From Herbaspirillum rhizosphaerae (GTDB taxonomy: Bacteria > Pseudomonadota > Gammaproteobacteria > Burkholderiales > Burkholderiaceae_D), in NCBI RefSeq assembly GCF_001189965.1, contig NZ_LFLU01000004.1, positions 248,001 to 312,000 of the forward strand: a stretch of 64,000 bases of DNA, written 5' to 3'. The notes beneath the pieces were generated by a model that saw only the letters and a list, made by a program, of their open reading frames with translations, had not been told where the DNA came from and did not search any database. A program made the translations under genes and the position numbers. Positions within the stretch are counted from its first letter, which is position 1, and every line of letters starts with the position of its first letter. Positions 46,124-55,901 of this stretch are shown here, in pieces.

Positions 46124-47008
46124 TTATTTCTTGGTGCTGATGCCTCCCACACCCTTGAAATATTTGAAGAACTCGGAATTGGGATCTACTACCATCAAAT
46201 CATGGCGGTTCTTGAAGCTTGCACGATACGCCTCAAGACTGCGATAGAACTTGTAAAACTCGGGATTCTGTCCGAACGCCTGGGCATAAATCTGCGAAGC
46301 CTTGGCATCGCCGGCGCCGCGGACTTTTTCGGCATCGCGATACGCTTCCGCCAGAATCACGACGCGTTGACGATCGGCATCGGCGCGAATCTTTTCCGAC
46401 TCGGCGGCGCCGGTGGAACGCAATTCGTTGGCGACGCGGGCGCGCTCGGATTTCATGCGGTCGTAGACCGAATTATTGATCTGGTCGACATAGTCGACGC
46501 GACGCAGACGCACGTCGATAATCTCGGCGCCGATCTGCTTGGCTTCGATCGCGACCTTGCGCTGGATCGCATCCATTACCTTGCCGCGTTCGCCGGAAAT
46601 CACTTCACGCACGGTGCGCTTGGTGATTTCTTCATTCAAGGCGGCTTTGACGATCTGCGACAGGCGGTCCTGAGCGCGACGATCATCACCGCCGAAACTG
46701 ATGAAGTACAGACGCGGATCGACGATACGCCATTTGACGAAAGAATCGACCAGCACGTTTTTCTTCTCGGCCGTGATGAAACGGTCGGCATCAGGCGTAT
46801 CCAGGGTCTGGATGCGCTTGTCGAGGTAAATCACGTTCTGGAACGGCGGCGGCAGTTTGAAGTGCAGACCCGGCTCGGTCACGACCTGCTTGACCTCACC
46901 GAGGGCAAACACGATGGCCGACTGGCGTTGCTCGACGACGAAGATGGTCGAAGACAGAAGCCAGAGGGCAACGATGACGGCAATAACGCTGGTGATCAGG
47001 CGGCTCAT
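46124..47008 (-). CDS. hflC: HflC, membrane protease modulator
   Basis: SPFH/prohibitin-domain protein (294 aa) with one N-terminal helix (ITSVIAVIVALWLLSSTIFV) and a periplasmic body. With HflK it forms a large cage around FtsH and adjusts membrane-protein degradation. VVEQRQSAIVFALGEVKQVV and the helical segment RVANELRSTGAAESEKIRAD are typical. Its ATG overlaps the hflK stop (TAATG). Confidence 0.96.
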   Translation of the reverse strand: MSRLITSVIAVIVALWLLSSTIFVVEQRQSAIVFALGEVKQVVTEPGLHFKLPPPFQNVIYLDKRIQTLDTPDADRFITAEKKNVLVDSFVKWRIVDPRLYFISFGGDDRRAQDRLSQIVKAALNEEITKRTVREVISGERGKVMDAIQRKVAIEAKQIGAEIIDVRLRRVDYVDQINNSVYDRMKSERARVANELRSTGAAESEKIRADADRQRVVILAEAYRDAEKVRGAGDAKASQIYAQAFGQNPEFYKFYRSLEAYRASFKNRHDLMVVDPNSEFFKYFKGVGGISTKK

Positions 47009-48321
47009 TAGCGCACCTCGCGATCACGGGAATCACGTGCATCCCGATTGCGGGAATCACGCTGAACATCGACTGAATACACTGGGTCGCTTCCTGGAAG
47101 TGTTGGCGTTGTCGCTGCGGCGGCCGGCGCGGTCGCTGGCTTGGCAGCATTGGCGCTGTCGGTTTGCTGGATCAGTTTATCCAATGGCAGATACAACAGA
47201 TTGTTGCCGCTCTTGGCGTCCACCATGACCTTGGTCGTGTTGGTGAAGATCTGCTGCATGGTTTCCAGATACATGCGGTCGCGCGTCACCGCAGGCGCTT
47301 TCTGGTATTCGTCCAGAACCTGCTTGAAACGCGCGGCATCACCCTCTGCGTTGGCGACGATGCGCGAACGATAGGCTTCCGCCTCCTCCAGCAAGCGCGA
47401 TGCCGCACCGCTGGCCTTCGGAATCACGTCGTTGGCGTAGGCCTGGCCCTCATTTTTCTGGCGCTCGCGGTCCTGACCAGCCTTGACGGCGTCATCGAAT
47501 GCCGCCTGCACCTGCTCCGGCGGTTGTACGCCTTGCATGGTGACGTTGGTGATCTGCACGCCGGACTTGTAGCGGTCCAGAATCTGTTGCATCAGCTGGC
47601 CGACGTCAAGCGCCACCTTTTCGCGGCCTTCGTACAGGACGAAGTCCATCTTGCTGCGGCCGACGATTTCGCGAATGGCGGTTTCGGCAACCTGGCGCAC
47701 CGTTTCATCCTGGTCGCGGTTGTTGAACAGCCATTCGGCGGCATTCTTGAGCTTGTATTGCACTGCGAACTGGATGTCGATGATGTTTTCGTCATCGGTC
47801 AGCATCAGCGCTTCTTTGAGTTGCTTGTTCTTGGCATTGCTGCGATAGCCGATTTCCGCCGTACGCACTTGCGAGACGTTGACGATTTCGTGGCTTTGCA
47901 CCGGATAAGGCCAGCGCCAGTTGAAGCCCGGCAGCGTGGTATGGCTGTATTTGCCGAAGGTCATGACGACCGCGGTCTGGCCTTCCTGCACGATGAAGAA
48001 ACCGCTGGCCAGCCAGAGGAAGGCAACGATCACCGCGATGACGCCGGCACCGATGCCCGCACCCTTGATGTCGCCGCGATTGAAATTGCCGTCGCCGTTG
48101 TCGGAGCCGCCACCGCCGCGTTTGCCGAACAGGCGGCTTACACGCTGGTTGAAGTCGCGCCAGAGCTGGTCGAGATCCGGAGGACCGTCTTCCGGCTTCT
48201 TGTTGCCATTACCGCCGTTATTCTGATTTTGACGGTTGTTGTCGTCTTGCGAACCGCGCCCCCATTGAGGGTCGTTCAGCGAGAATTTCAAACCGAGTTT
48301 TTTGAATAGAGAAACAAGCAT
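47008..48321 (-). CDS. hflK: HflK, membrane protease modulator
   Basis: Partner of HflC (437 aa). The N-terminal Gly/Asn/Gln-rich cytosolic part (NDPQWGRGSQDDNNRQNQNN) is followed by one helix (about 96-115, VIAVIVAFLWLASGFFIV) and the SPFH domain (QEGQTAVVMTFGKY). The C-terminus has an unusual charged repeat, RDSRNRDARDSRDREVR, coded by repeated CGGGAATCACG-like DNA words on the plus strand; not seen in E. coli HflK. Coupled to hflC by TAATG. Confidence 0.95.
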   Translation of the reverse strand: MLVSLFKKLGLKFSLNDPQWGRGSQDDNNRQNQNNGGNGNKKPEDGPPDLDQLWRDFNQRVSRLFGKRGGGGSDNGDGNFNRGDIKGAGIGAGVIAVIVAFLWLASGFFIVQEGQTAVVMTFGKYSHTTLPGFNWRWPYPVQSHEIVNVSQVRTAEIGYRSNAKNKQLKEALMLTDDENIIDIQFAVQYKLKNAAEWLFNNRDQDETVRQVAETAIREIVGRSKMDFVLYEGREKVALDVGQLMQQILDRYKSGVQITNVTMQGVQPPEQVQAAFDDAVKAGQDRERQKNEGQAYANDVIPKASGAASRLLEEAEAYRSRIVANAEGDAARFKQVLDEYQKAPAVTRDRMYLETMQQIFTNTTKVMVDAKSGNNLLYLPLDKLIQQTDSANAAKPATAPAAAATTPTLPGSDPVYSVDVQRDSRNRDARDSRDREVR

Positions 48322-48440
48322 GCGTTGCGATCCGGCTTAATAGTAAATTGAATCAAAAGGGAATGCCCGCCAACTTCGGGAACTGCTTAATCTGGCTTAA
48401 TCAGGCCCGATCAAAGCGCCCGACGAACGACTGCAGCGAC

Positions 48441-49568
48441 CTAATGCGCGTGCACATCTTGAGAATCGACAACCTGAGACTGCGCACTCCTGCGCGCCTC
48501 GATCGAAGACCTGAGTGAATCGGCAATTGCCTGCCGCAACAAATCCAGGCCTGCACCGGTTTTCGCACTAATAAAAACCCGGTGGATTCTACCATACTCG
48601 TCATACTCGACCGCCGGTTCCAGCTCGGCGGCGTCGATCTTGTTCCAGATCAGAATCTGCGGAATATGATCCGCGCCGATCTCTTTGAGCACAAGGTTGA
48701 CTTGCTCAATCTGCTCCATCCGGACCGGGCTTGCCGCATCGACAACGTGCAGCAGCAGATCGGCGTGAATGGTCTCTTCCAGTGTCGCCCGGAACGCCGC
48801 CACCAATTGGTGGGGCAACTCGCGGATAAAACCGACGGTATCCGATATCACGACATGACCGACTTCGCCCAGATAGACGCGGCGCGAGGTCGTGTCGAGA
48901 GTGGCGAACAGCTGGTTTGCCGCATACACGCCGGCCTTGGCCATGGCGTTGAATACCGTCGACTTGCCGGCATTGGTGTAGCCGACCAGGGAAACGGAAA
49001 ATGTATCGTTACGACCGCGTGCGCGGCGTTGCGTCGCATGCTGACGATGCAACTTGTCCAACTGGCCGCGCAAAGCCTTGACCCGGTCGCCGAGCAGGCG
49101 ACGGTCGGTTTCCAGCTGGGTTTCACCGGGACCGCGCAGGCCGATACCGCCCTTTTGCCGCTCCAAGTGAGTCCAGCCGCGAATCAGGCGTGTCGCCAGA
49201 TGTTGCAGCTGCGCCAACTCGACCTGAACCTTGCCTTCGTGACTTTTGGCCCGTTGGGCAAAGATATCGAGAATCAGACTGGTGCGATCGAGCACACGCG
49301 TCTTCAGCACGCGCTCAAGATTGCGCTGCTGGGCAGGAGACAAAGCGTGATTGAAGATGACAATGTCGAGTTGCAGATCGGCGACGGCGTCAGCGACTTC
49401 CTGAGCCTTGCCGGAACCGACAAACAAAGCAGCATCCGGACTGGCGCGCTTGCCCGTAATGGTGGTAACGGGCTCGGCGCCAGCGGACTTTGCCAGCAAA
49501 AACAGCTCATCCAGACTAGCGGCAAAATCGCTCTTGCCGAAATCCAGGCCGACTAGCGCGGCACGCAT
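48441..49568 (-). CDS. hflX: GTPase HflX
   Basis: Ribosome-associated GTPase (375 aa) that splits stalled 70S ribosomes under stress. The N-terminal HflX domain with ATRLIRGWTHLERQKGGIGL and GPGETQLETDRRL precedes the G domain: G1 GYTNAGKST, DTVGFI and NKID. I use ATG 49568, whose MRAALVGLDFGKSDF start fits the family; a GTG at 49580 would add four residues. No clear SD is found for either. It follows hfq in the usual hfq-hflX-hflK-hflC order. The last 20 residues (RRSAQSQVVDSQDVHAH) are not conserved. Confidence 0.94.
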   Translation of the reverse strand: MRAALVGLDFGKSDFAASLDELFLLAKSAGAEPVTTITGKRASPDAALFVGSGKAQEVADAVADLQLDIVIFNHALSPAQQRNLERVLKTRVLDRTSLILDIFAQRAKSHEGKVQVELAQLQHLATRLIRGWTHLERQKGGIGLRGPGETQLETDRRLLGDRVKALRGQLDKLHRQHATQRRARGRNDTFSVSLVGYTNAGKSTVFNAMAKAGVYAANQLFATLDTTSRRVYLGEVGHVVISDTVGFIRELPHQLVAAFRATLEETIHADLLLHVVDAASPVRMEQIEQVNLVLKEIGADHIPQILIWNKIDAAELEPAVEYDEYGRIHRVFISAKTGAGLDLLRQAIADSLRSSIEARRSAQSQVVDSQDVHAH

Positions 49569-49607
49569 ATCAAAATGCACACGGCGTAAAGCCGGCTGAA
49601 TAAGCCA

Positions 49608-49847
49608 TTATTCCGCTTCTGCCGAATCGAGACTCAAATTGACGGCGCGGGCTGGAACGACGGTGGAAATGGCGTGTTTGTATACCATTTGTGTGACGGT
49701 GTTGCGCAGCAGGACGACGTACTGGTCGAACGACTCCACATGACCTTGCAGTTTGATGCCGTTTACCAAATAGATGGAAACGGGGACGTGTTCTTTTCTT
49801 AAGGCGTTAAGAAATGGGTCTTGTAACAATTGCCCTTTGTTGCTCAT
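49608..49847 (-). CDS. hfq: RNA chaperone Hfq
   Basis: Hexameric Sm-like protein pairing small RNAs with mRNAs. All 79 residues match the short betaproteobacterial type: [20 protein letters not shown], the Sm1 motif [20 protein letters not shown] and the Sm2 motif [10 protein letters not shown]. Only a short acidic tail (SLDSAEAE) follows the core. The 119-bp gap to der upstream may hold its promoter. Confidence 0.98.
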   Translation of the reverse strand: MSNKGQLLQDPFLNALRKEHVPVSIYLVNGIKLQGHVESFDQYVVLLRNTVTQMVYKHAISTVVPARAVNLSLDSAEAE

Positions 49848-49966
49848 GGCAGCTCCACTGTGTTGTTGTGATTAGGATTTGGAGGCACCTGACAAAATTT
49901 CAAGTGCTTTACCAATCTATGCGTTATGAATGTAAACGATTTCCTACCTACCGCCAAGATTTGAAA

Positions 49967-51307
49967 CTACTTATCTTGCCGAATGAAAGGATTCTTGCTC
50001 GAGCGGAACTCGATACGGAGTGGAGTGCCAACCAGCGAGAAAGTTTCACGAAAATGCTTTTCGAGATAACGTTTGTAGCTCTCGTCCACGCCTTCAAGCG
50101 CATTGCCGTGGATCACCACGACAGGCGGATTCATGCCGCCCTGATGCGCATAGCGCAGTTTCGGACGGATCGATCCCTTGCGGCGCGGTTGCTGATGTTC
50201 GACTGCTTCGATCAGTGCACGCGTGAGCTTCGGCGTGGTCAGGTTGGACATCGCTGCAGCATAGGCTGAATCGATGGACTTCATCAGCGGACCGATGCCG
50301 GTCGACTTCAGCGCCGAGATGAAATGGAATTTGGCAAACGACAGGAAACTGAGCTTGCGCTCCAGATCCATCTTGATCTCGTCGCGACGATCGCTTTGCA
50401 GACCGTCCCACTTGTTGACGCCGACCACCAGCGCACGCCCCGACTCCAGCACGAAGCCGGCGATGTGAGCGTCCTGCTCGGAGATATCCTGCTGCGCATC
50501 GAGCAGCAGCAGGACGACGTTGGTTTCCGAGATCGATTGCAGCGTCTTCACGACGGAAAATTTCTCAATCGCTTCGAATACCTTACCGCGGCGACGGATA
50601 CCCGCCGTGTCGATCAGCGTGTATTGCTTGCCGTCGCGTTCGAATGGAATTTCGATCGAGTCGCGCGTGGTGCCGGGCATGTCGAATGCAATGACGCGCT
50701 CTTCGCCGAGCAAGGTATTGACCAGCGTCGACTTGCCCACATTCGGACGACCGACGATGGCGATCTTGACGCCGCGTGCGACATCAACTTCTTCACCGAG
50801 ATCGGGCCGCTGGGCAACGGCGATATCCAATGCTTCATCGACCAGATCGGCGACGCCGTCGCCATGCGCGGCGGAGATCACGTAAGGATCACCAAGGCCA
50901 AGCTCGTAGAAATCGGCAGTCACCGAGGTGTACTTCATGCCTTCGGCCTTGTTGACCACCAGCATGACCGAGCGCCCGGACTTGCGCAGGAAGTCCGTGA
51001 TGGTCTTGTCGTGCGGGGTCAGCCCCTGGCGACCATCGACGATAAAGATCACGACATCGGCCTCGACCACCGCCTGCTTGGTCTGTTTGGCCATTTCATA
51101 CATGATGCCCTCTTTGGCGACCGGCTCGAAACCGCCGGTGTCAATCACCAGAAAGGGGCGTTCGCCGACCCGGCCTTCGCCGTAGTGACGATCCCGGGTC
51201 AACCCGGGCAAGTCTGCGACCAGCGCATCACGTGAACGGGTGAGCCGATTAAACAATGTCGACTTACCGACATTGGGACGACCAACAAGTGCAATAACCG
51301 GCTTCAT
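49967..51307 (-). CDS. der: GTPase Der (EngA)
   Basis: Tandem-G-domain GTPase needed for 50S ribosome assembly (446 aa). Both P-loops are GRPNVGKST (about residues 8-16 and 185-193), each followed by a DTxG motif (DTGGF, DTAGI), and the KH-like C-terminal domain contains [20 protein letters not shown]. It starts 6 bp after bamB, as in most Proteobacteria. Confidence 0.97.
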   Translation of the reverse strand: MKPVIALVGRPNVGKSTLFNRLTRSRDALVADLPGLTRDRHYGEGRVGERPFLVIDTGGFEPVAKEGIMYEMAKQTKQAVVEADVVIFIVDGRQGLTPHDKTITDFLRKSGRSVMLVVNKAEGMKYTSVTADFYELGLGDPYVISAAHGDGVADLVDEALDIAVAQRPDLGEEVDVARGVKIAIVGRPNVGKSTLVNTLLGEERVIAFDMPGTTRDSIEIPFERDGKQYTLIDTAGIRRRGKVFEAIEKFSVVKTLQSISETNVVLLLLDAQQDISEQDAHIAGFVLESGRALVVGVNKWDGLQSDRRDEIKMDLERKLSFLSFAKFHFISALKSTGIGPLMKSIDSAYAAAMSNLTTPKLTRALIEAVEHQQPRRKGSIRPKLRYAHQGGMNPPVVVIHGNALEGVDESYKRYLEKHFRETFSLVGTPLRIEFRSSKNPFIRQDK

Positions 51308-51313
51308 TAAATA

Positions 51314-52483
51314 TTATTCTGCCGCCAAGGCGACCAGTGTTCCTGCTTGAGTTTGAAAAACGACGTTTTGCCCAACGGCAATCGGCGTCACTTGAATCGG
51401 GCTGCCGTCAGTGCTTGTACGTGCGACGAATGAACCATCGTCACGCGACAAGAAATGGATGTAACCCTGATAATCGCCCACTGCGACCGCTTTGCCAACA
51501 GCAATCGGCGCGGACAGACGGCGATAAGACAATTTGGTGTTGTGCCACATGGACGCACCGGTATCGCGGGCAAATTCGGTCACGCCGCCCTTGTCATCTG
51601 CGGAGAAGACGTAACGGTCATCCAGCGTCACGCCGGAGTCGCTCGAAAATTCCTTGCCCCAGCGCACGTTGCCGTTGCCGACATCGAAGCAGCCGATACG
51701 GCCCTGATACGCCACGGCGCACACGTCACGGACACCCAGTGCAGGCACGCCGGACACATCGGCGATGCGTTCGAGTTCCGTCGTACCGCGCGGATCGCCG
51801 ACGGCGACTTCCCAACGCGGACCGCCGTTATTCAATGCCAGCGCCGACAAACGGCCGCCCGGCAAGGCGACGTAGGCGCTCTGCGAATCGAGCACAATAC
51901 CCGGCGCCGTGCGCAGCGTCAGCGACGGCAGCGGACGCAGGATGCTCCAGCGACGCGCGCCGCTTTCCGCGTCAAACGCGGTAATACGGTTATCGATGCT
52001 GCGCACCACCACCAGACCGTAGCCTACTGCAGGCGCCGACAGCACTTCGGTTGGCGCCGACGCCTTCCACAGCGACTTGCCGCTGGCGTCAAAGGCCTGA
52101 ACAACGCCCTTCTCGCCGACAACTGCAACCGTGGTGCCGTCGCTGCCGACACCGGCAGTCAGCGAACCTGCGCTGATGCGCCACATGGTCTGCCCGGTCG
52201 CCGCGTTCAGGCGTGTGACCGTGCCGTCGGCGCCTGCTGCAAACACGCTGTCAGCCGCATACACCGGGCTGAACACGAAATTGCCGGCTTTGCCGACCGA
52301 AGCAGTCCAGACGGTCTTGGTGCGCAAGGTTTGCTTGAACTCAAGCAATGCCGCCGGCGGATTCACTTCCTTCTTGCTGGAAAACAGCGAGCAGCCCGAC
52401 AACAAAGCAACTGCAGCCAGCGCGCTCAGCTTGACAGCCAACGAACCTGCACGCAGGGAAACGACTTGTGACTCACGACGCAT
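51314..52483 (-). CDS. bamB: Outer membrane protein assembly factor BamB
   Basis: Lipoprotein of the BAM complex, 389 aa, with lipobox LSGC in the signal peptide (SALAAVALLSGCSLF) and an eight-blade PQQ-type beta-propeller: repeated motifs such as VTRLNAATGQTMWRISAG, VQAFDASGKSLWKASA and ITAFDAESGARRWS. ATG 52483 has an AGAGGA site nine nt before; an upstream GTG/ATG extension has none. It lies between the yfgM-like gene and der. Confidence 0.96.
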   Translation of the reverse strand: MRRESQVVSLRAGSLAVKLSALAAVALLSGCSLFSSKKEVNPPAALLEFKQTLRTKTVWTASVGKAGNFVFSPVYAADSVFAAGADGTVTRLNAATGQTMWRISAGSLTAGVGSDGTTVAVVGEKGVVQAFDASGKSLWKASAPTEVLSAPAVGYGLVVVRSIDNRITAFDAESGARRWSILRPLPSLTLRTAPGIVLDSQSAYVALPGGRLSALALNNGGPRWEVAVGDPRGTTELERIADVSGVPALGVRDVCAVAYQGRIGCFDVGNGNVRWGKEFSSDSGVTLDDRYVFSADDKGGVTEFARDTGASMWHNTKLSYRRLSAPIAVGKAVAVGDYQGYIHFLSRDDGSFVARTSTDGSPIQVTPIAVGQNVVFQTQAGTLVALAAE

Positions 52484-52537
52484 ATTGTTTTTCCTCTTAC
52501 CGAATTTCACGATGTTGGAGTGCGGTTATGGCGATGA

Positions 52538-53188
52538 TCAGGCCGCAGCCTTGGCCGGGGCGCCGCCGATGGCGTCGAGCTTCAACTGAATCAGTTGGCG
52601 GCCCGGGCTGCGCTGGTCTGTTTTGTCCAGCGCCAGCTGGTAAGCCGCACGCGCGTCATCGCGCTTGTCTTGCGCCACCAGGATGTCGCCCTTGCGATCG
52701 GCGACGGCGCCGGCAAACTGTGCGGGGAAATCGCCTGACAGCAGTTTGAGCGCATCGTCGTAGGCCTTGGCGTCAAGCAGCACGCCGGCCAGGCGGATCG
52801 ACGCGATCGCCTTGTATTCTGCATCGCGGCCGTGATCGATCACCCATTGCAGCTGCTTCTTGGCGGTTTCGCTGTCATTGGCGTCGAATGCAACCTTGGC
52901 GGACACCAGCGCGCTCATCTGCGCATAGGCGGTACCGCTGAATTTTTCCTGCATGTCGGTTGCTGCGCGCAATACCTTGGCATTGTCCTTGGCTTCGACG
53001 GCGCGTTGCTGCTCGTCGTACAGCTGCGACGCCTGCTGGGATTGCTTGTTCTGATAAATATTCCAGCCGCTCCAGGCTGCATAGGCTGCCAGTGCGATGA
53101 TCAATACCCAGGTCAGAAGATTGCCGTACTTGCTCCACCACGCCTTGATGGAAGCCAACTGTTCTTGTTCTTCGAGATCGTATGCCAT
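52538..53188 (-). CDS. YfgM-like membrane-anchored TPR protein (SecYEG-associated)
   Basis: Single-pass inner-membrane protein (216 aa): cytosolic start AYDLEEQEQLASIKAWWSKY, one helix (about 22-43, NLLTWVLIIALAAYAAW) and a periplasmic TPR-like domain of DUF2133/YfgM type. In E. coli YfgM binds PpiD and the SecYEG translocon. The hisS-yfgM-bamB-der order supports this. Confidence 0.9.
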   Translation of the reverse strand: MAYDLEEQEQLASIKAWWSKYGNLLTWVLIIALAAYAAWSGWNIYQNKQSQQASQLYDEQQRAVEAKDNAKVLRAATDMQEKFSGTAYAQMSALVSAKVAFDANDSETAKKQLQWVIDHGRDAEYKAIASIRLAGVLLDAKAYDDALKLLSGDFPAQFAGAVADRKGDILVAQDKRDDARAAYQLALDKTDQRSPGRQLIQLKLDAIGGAPAKAAA

Positions 53189-53204
53189 GAAATATGTCTA
53201 AAAA

Positions 53205-54554
53205 TTAAGGGTGATAATGAACGTGGTCGTGATCATGGTCGTGGTCGCCGACGATCTGGTCCACCACATAGTCGGGCACGCCGTCGAATGGAATCGTGAC
53301 CTGCTGGCTGCTTTCGCCTTCTTCCGCGCGCAGGCTCTTGACCGTTGCCGTCGCATTTGCCATTTCATCTTCGCCGATGATGACTGCAAACGCTGCACCG
53401 CTGGCGTCGGCCTTCTTCATTTGCGACTTGAAGCTGCCGCCGGCGCTCGCCGATGCGCAATGTAGCACAACATCCAGCCCGGCACCGCGCAATCTTTCCG
53501 CCATGACAAAGGATTGCAATTGCGCAGCCTCGCCCTGATGGACCAGATAGACGTCGCATTGGTTCGGCGCATATTGCTCGCCGCTGGCCTTCATCAGCTC
53601 CAGCAAACGCTCGACGCCCATGGCAAAACCGCAGGCCGGCGTCGGCTTGCCGCCGAACATTTCGATCAACGGATCATAACGACCGCCGCCGCAAACGGTG
53701 CCTTGCGAGCCGAGCTGGTCGGTGACCCATTCGAACACGGTGCGGTTGTAATAATCCATGCCGCGCACCAGGCGCGGATTGATGGTAAACGGAATGTTGT
53801 TGTGGTTCAGGATCTTTTGCACGCCTTCGAAATGCGCGCGCGACTCTTCGCCCAGATAGTCCAGCAACTTGGGCGCCGCATTGACCATGTCTTGCATGGT
53901 CGGATTCTTGGTATCCAGAATGCGCAGCGGATTCGAATGCAGACGGCGCTGCGCGTCCGTATCGAGCAGCTCTTTGTGCTGTTCGAAATAGGCGATCAGA
54001 TCGGTGCGATGCTTGCTGCGTTCTTCGGCGTTGCCAATGGAATTGAGTTCGAGGCGAATGTCTTCCAGACCCAGATCGTCCCACAGGCGCTGACACATCA
54101 TGATCAGCTCGGCATCGATGTCCGGGCCGGTGAAGCCCAGCGCTTCGGCTCCCACCTGATGGAACTGACGATAACGGCCGCGCTGCGGACGCTCGTGACG
54201 GAACATCGGGCCTGCGTACCAGAGACGCTTGGGACCGTCGTACGTCAGGTTGTGCTCAAGCGCCGCGCGCACCACGCTGGCGGTGTTTTCCGGACGCAGC
54301 GTCAGGTTGTCGCCATTCATCGAATCGGTGAAGGAATACATTTCCTTCTCGACGATATCCGTGACTTCGCCCAGGCCGCGCGAGAACAAGGCGGTAGGCT
54401 CAACGATGGGCGTGCGGATCTGCTGGAAGCCGTAGCTCTTCAACACCGAATGCACGGTATTCTCAAACAATTCCCACAACGGCGCGTCGGCAGGAAGAAT
54501 GTCGTTCATTCCTTTGACGCCAACGATTTTTTCGATTTTCTTGTTTTCAGACAT
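53205..54554 (-). CDS. hisS: Histidyl-tRNA synthetase with His/Asp-rich tail
   Basis: Class II synthetase (449 aa). Motif 1 and 2 regions, [15 protein letters not shown] and [17 protein letters not shown], the histidine A-loop [15 protein letters not shown] and motif 3 [13 protein letters not shown] are intact, and the C-terminal anticodon domain is complete. The protein then ends in [13 protein letters not shown], 13 residues with six His and four Asp, not part of the family core. The tail might bind metal or be a harmless repeat expansion; the reading frame is certain to the stop. It follows ispG by 72 bp. Confidence 0.96.
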   Translation of the reverse strand: MSENKKIEKIVGVKGMNDILPADAPLWELFENTVHSVLKSYGFQQIRTPIVEPTALFSRGLGEVTDIVEKEMYSFTDSMNGDNLTLRPENTASVVRAALEHNLTYDGPKRLWYAGPMFRHERPQRGRYRQFHQVGAEALGFTGPDIDAELIMMCQRLWDDLGLEDIRLELNSIGNAEERSKHRTDLIAYFEQHKELLDTDAQRRLHSNPLRILDTKNPTMQDMVNAAPKLLDYLGEESRAHFEGVQKILNHNNIPFTINPRLVRGMDYYNRTVFEWVTDQLGSQGTVCGGGRYDPLIEMFGGKPTPACGFAMGVERLLELMKASGEQYAPNQCDVYLVHQGEAAQLQSFVMAERLRGAGLDVVLHCASASAGGSFKSQMKKADASGAAFAVIIGEDEMANATATVKSLRAEEGESSQQVTIPFDGVPDYVVDQIVGDHDHDHDHVHYHP

Positions 54555-54626
54555 GCTTGTATTCAGTAAAGGTTATGTCGTCCGCAACGCCCGGGCGAGC
54601 ACGGGATGCCGGCGATCAGCGCGACC

Positions 54627-55895
54627 TCAGGCCGCGGTTTGTTTGCTGTAATGCGATTGCACGTATTCCAGGACGATGGACTGGAATTCTTCTGCGATAT
54701 GATCGCCGCGCAGCGTCATGCGCTTCTCGCCGTCGATAAAGACCGGCGCCGCAGGAGATTCGCCGGTTCCCGGCAGGCTGATGCCGATGTTTGCATGCTT
54801 GGATTCGCCGGGGCCGTTGACGATACAGCCCATCACCGCGACGTTCATGCTTTCGACGCCGGGGTAGACGCCCTTCCATAGCGGCATCTGCTCGCGCAGG
54901 TAGGTCTGGATCTTGTCTGCCAGATCCTGGAACACCGTCGACGTGGTCCGGCCGCAGCCGGGACAAGCGATCACCATCGGCGTGAACTTGCGCAAGCCCA
55001 TGGTCTGCAGGATTTCCTGGCCGACAATGACTTCGCGGGTACGGTCGCCGCCCGGCTCCGGCGTCAGCGAAATGCGGATGGTGTCGCCGATGCCTTCCTG
55101 CAGCAACACCGACAAGGCCGCCGTCGAAGCGACGATGCCCTTGCTGCCCATGCCGGCTTCGGTCAGCCCCAGATGCAAGGGGTAATCGCAACGACGCGCC
55201 AGTTCGCGATACACCGCGATCAGGTCCTGCACGCCGGAAACCTTGCAGGACAAAATGATCTTGTTGCCGTCCATGCCGAGTTCTTCGGCGCGCTGGGCAT
55301 TTTCAATTGCCGATGTCACCAGCGCCTCATACATCACCGCCTGCGCCGGCCAGGGTTCTTTGCGCTGGGCGTTTTCGTCCATGATGCGCGCCAGCAGCGC
55401 CTGGTCGAGACTGCCCCAGTTGACGCCGATGCGCACCGGCTTGTCGTAGCGGCAGGCGACTTCGATCATCTGCGCAAACTGGGTGTCGCGCTTGGCGCCC
55501 TTGCCCACATTGCCCGGATTGATACGGTACTTCGACAGCGCCTGCGCGCAATCGGGATAGTCGTTCAACAGCGTATGGCCGTTGTAGTGGAAGTCGCCGA
55601 CCAGCGGCACATCCACGCCCATGCGATCCAGCTGCTCGCGAATCGCCGGCACGGCAGCTGCGGCCTCCGGCGAATTGACGGTAATACGCACCACTTCCGA
55701 ACCCGCACGCGCGAGATCCTTGATCTGGATCGCCGTGCCGATGGCGTCGGCGGTATCGGTGTTGGTCATCGACTGCACCATCACCGGTGCGCCGCCGCCC
55801 ACGATGACTTGCCGCTCACCGTAGCTGATGACGGTGCGACGGCGCTGGCGGCGAGCCAGCGGACCAGATGCAATCGGAAAAGATGAAGATGACAT
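54627..55895 (-). CDS. ispG: 4-hydroxy-3-methylbut-2-en-1-yl diphosphate synthase IspG
   Basis: 4Fe-4S enzyme of the MEP isoprenoid pathway (422 aa, betaproteobacterial type). The TIM-barrel part contains [33 protein letters not shown] and GVNWGSLDQ; the C-terminal cluster ligands are Cys in ACPGCGRTT and [13 protein letters not shown] 55895 follows the rodZ stop by 6 bp. The rodZ-ispG-hisS order is widespread. Confidence 0.96.
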   Translation of the reverse strand: MSSSSFPIASGPLARRQRRRTVISYGERQVIVGGGAPVMVQSMTNTDTADAIGTAIQIKDLARAGSEVVRITVNSPEAAAAVPAIREQLDRMGVDVPLVGDFHYNGHTLLNDYPDCAQALSKYRINPGNVGKGAKRDTQFAQMIEVACRYDKPVRIGVNWGSLDQALLARIMDENAQRKEPWPAQAVMYEALVTSAIENAQRAEELGMDGNKIILSCKVSGVQDLIAVYRELARRCDYPLHLGLTEAGMGSKGIVASTAALSVLLQEGIGDTIRISLTPEPGGDRTREVIVGQEILQTMGLRKFTPMVIACPGCGRTTSTVFQDLADKIQTYLREQMPLWKGVYPGVESMNVAVMGCIVNGPGESKHANIGISLPGTGESPAAPVFIDGEKRMTLRGDHIAEEFQSIVLEYVQSHYSKQTAA

Positions 55896-55901
55896 ACGTG
55901 T

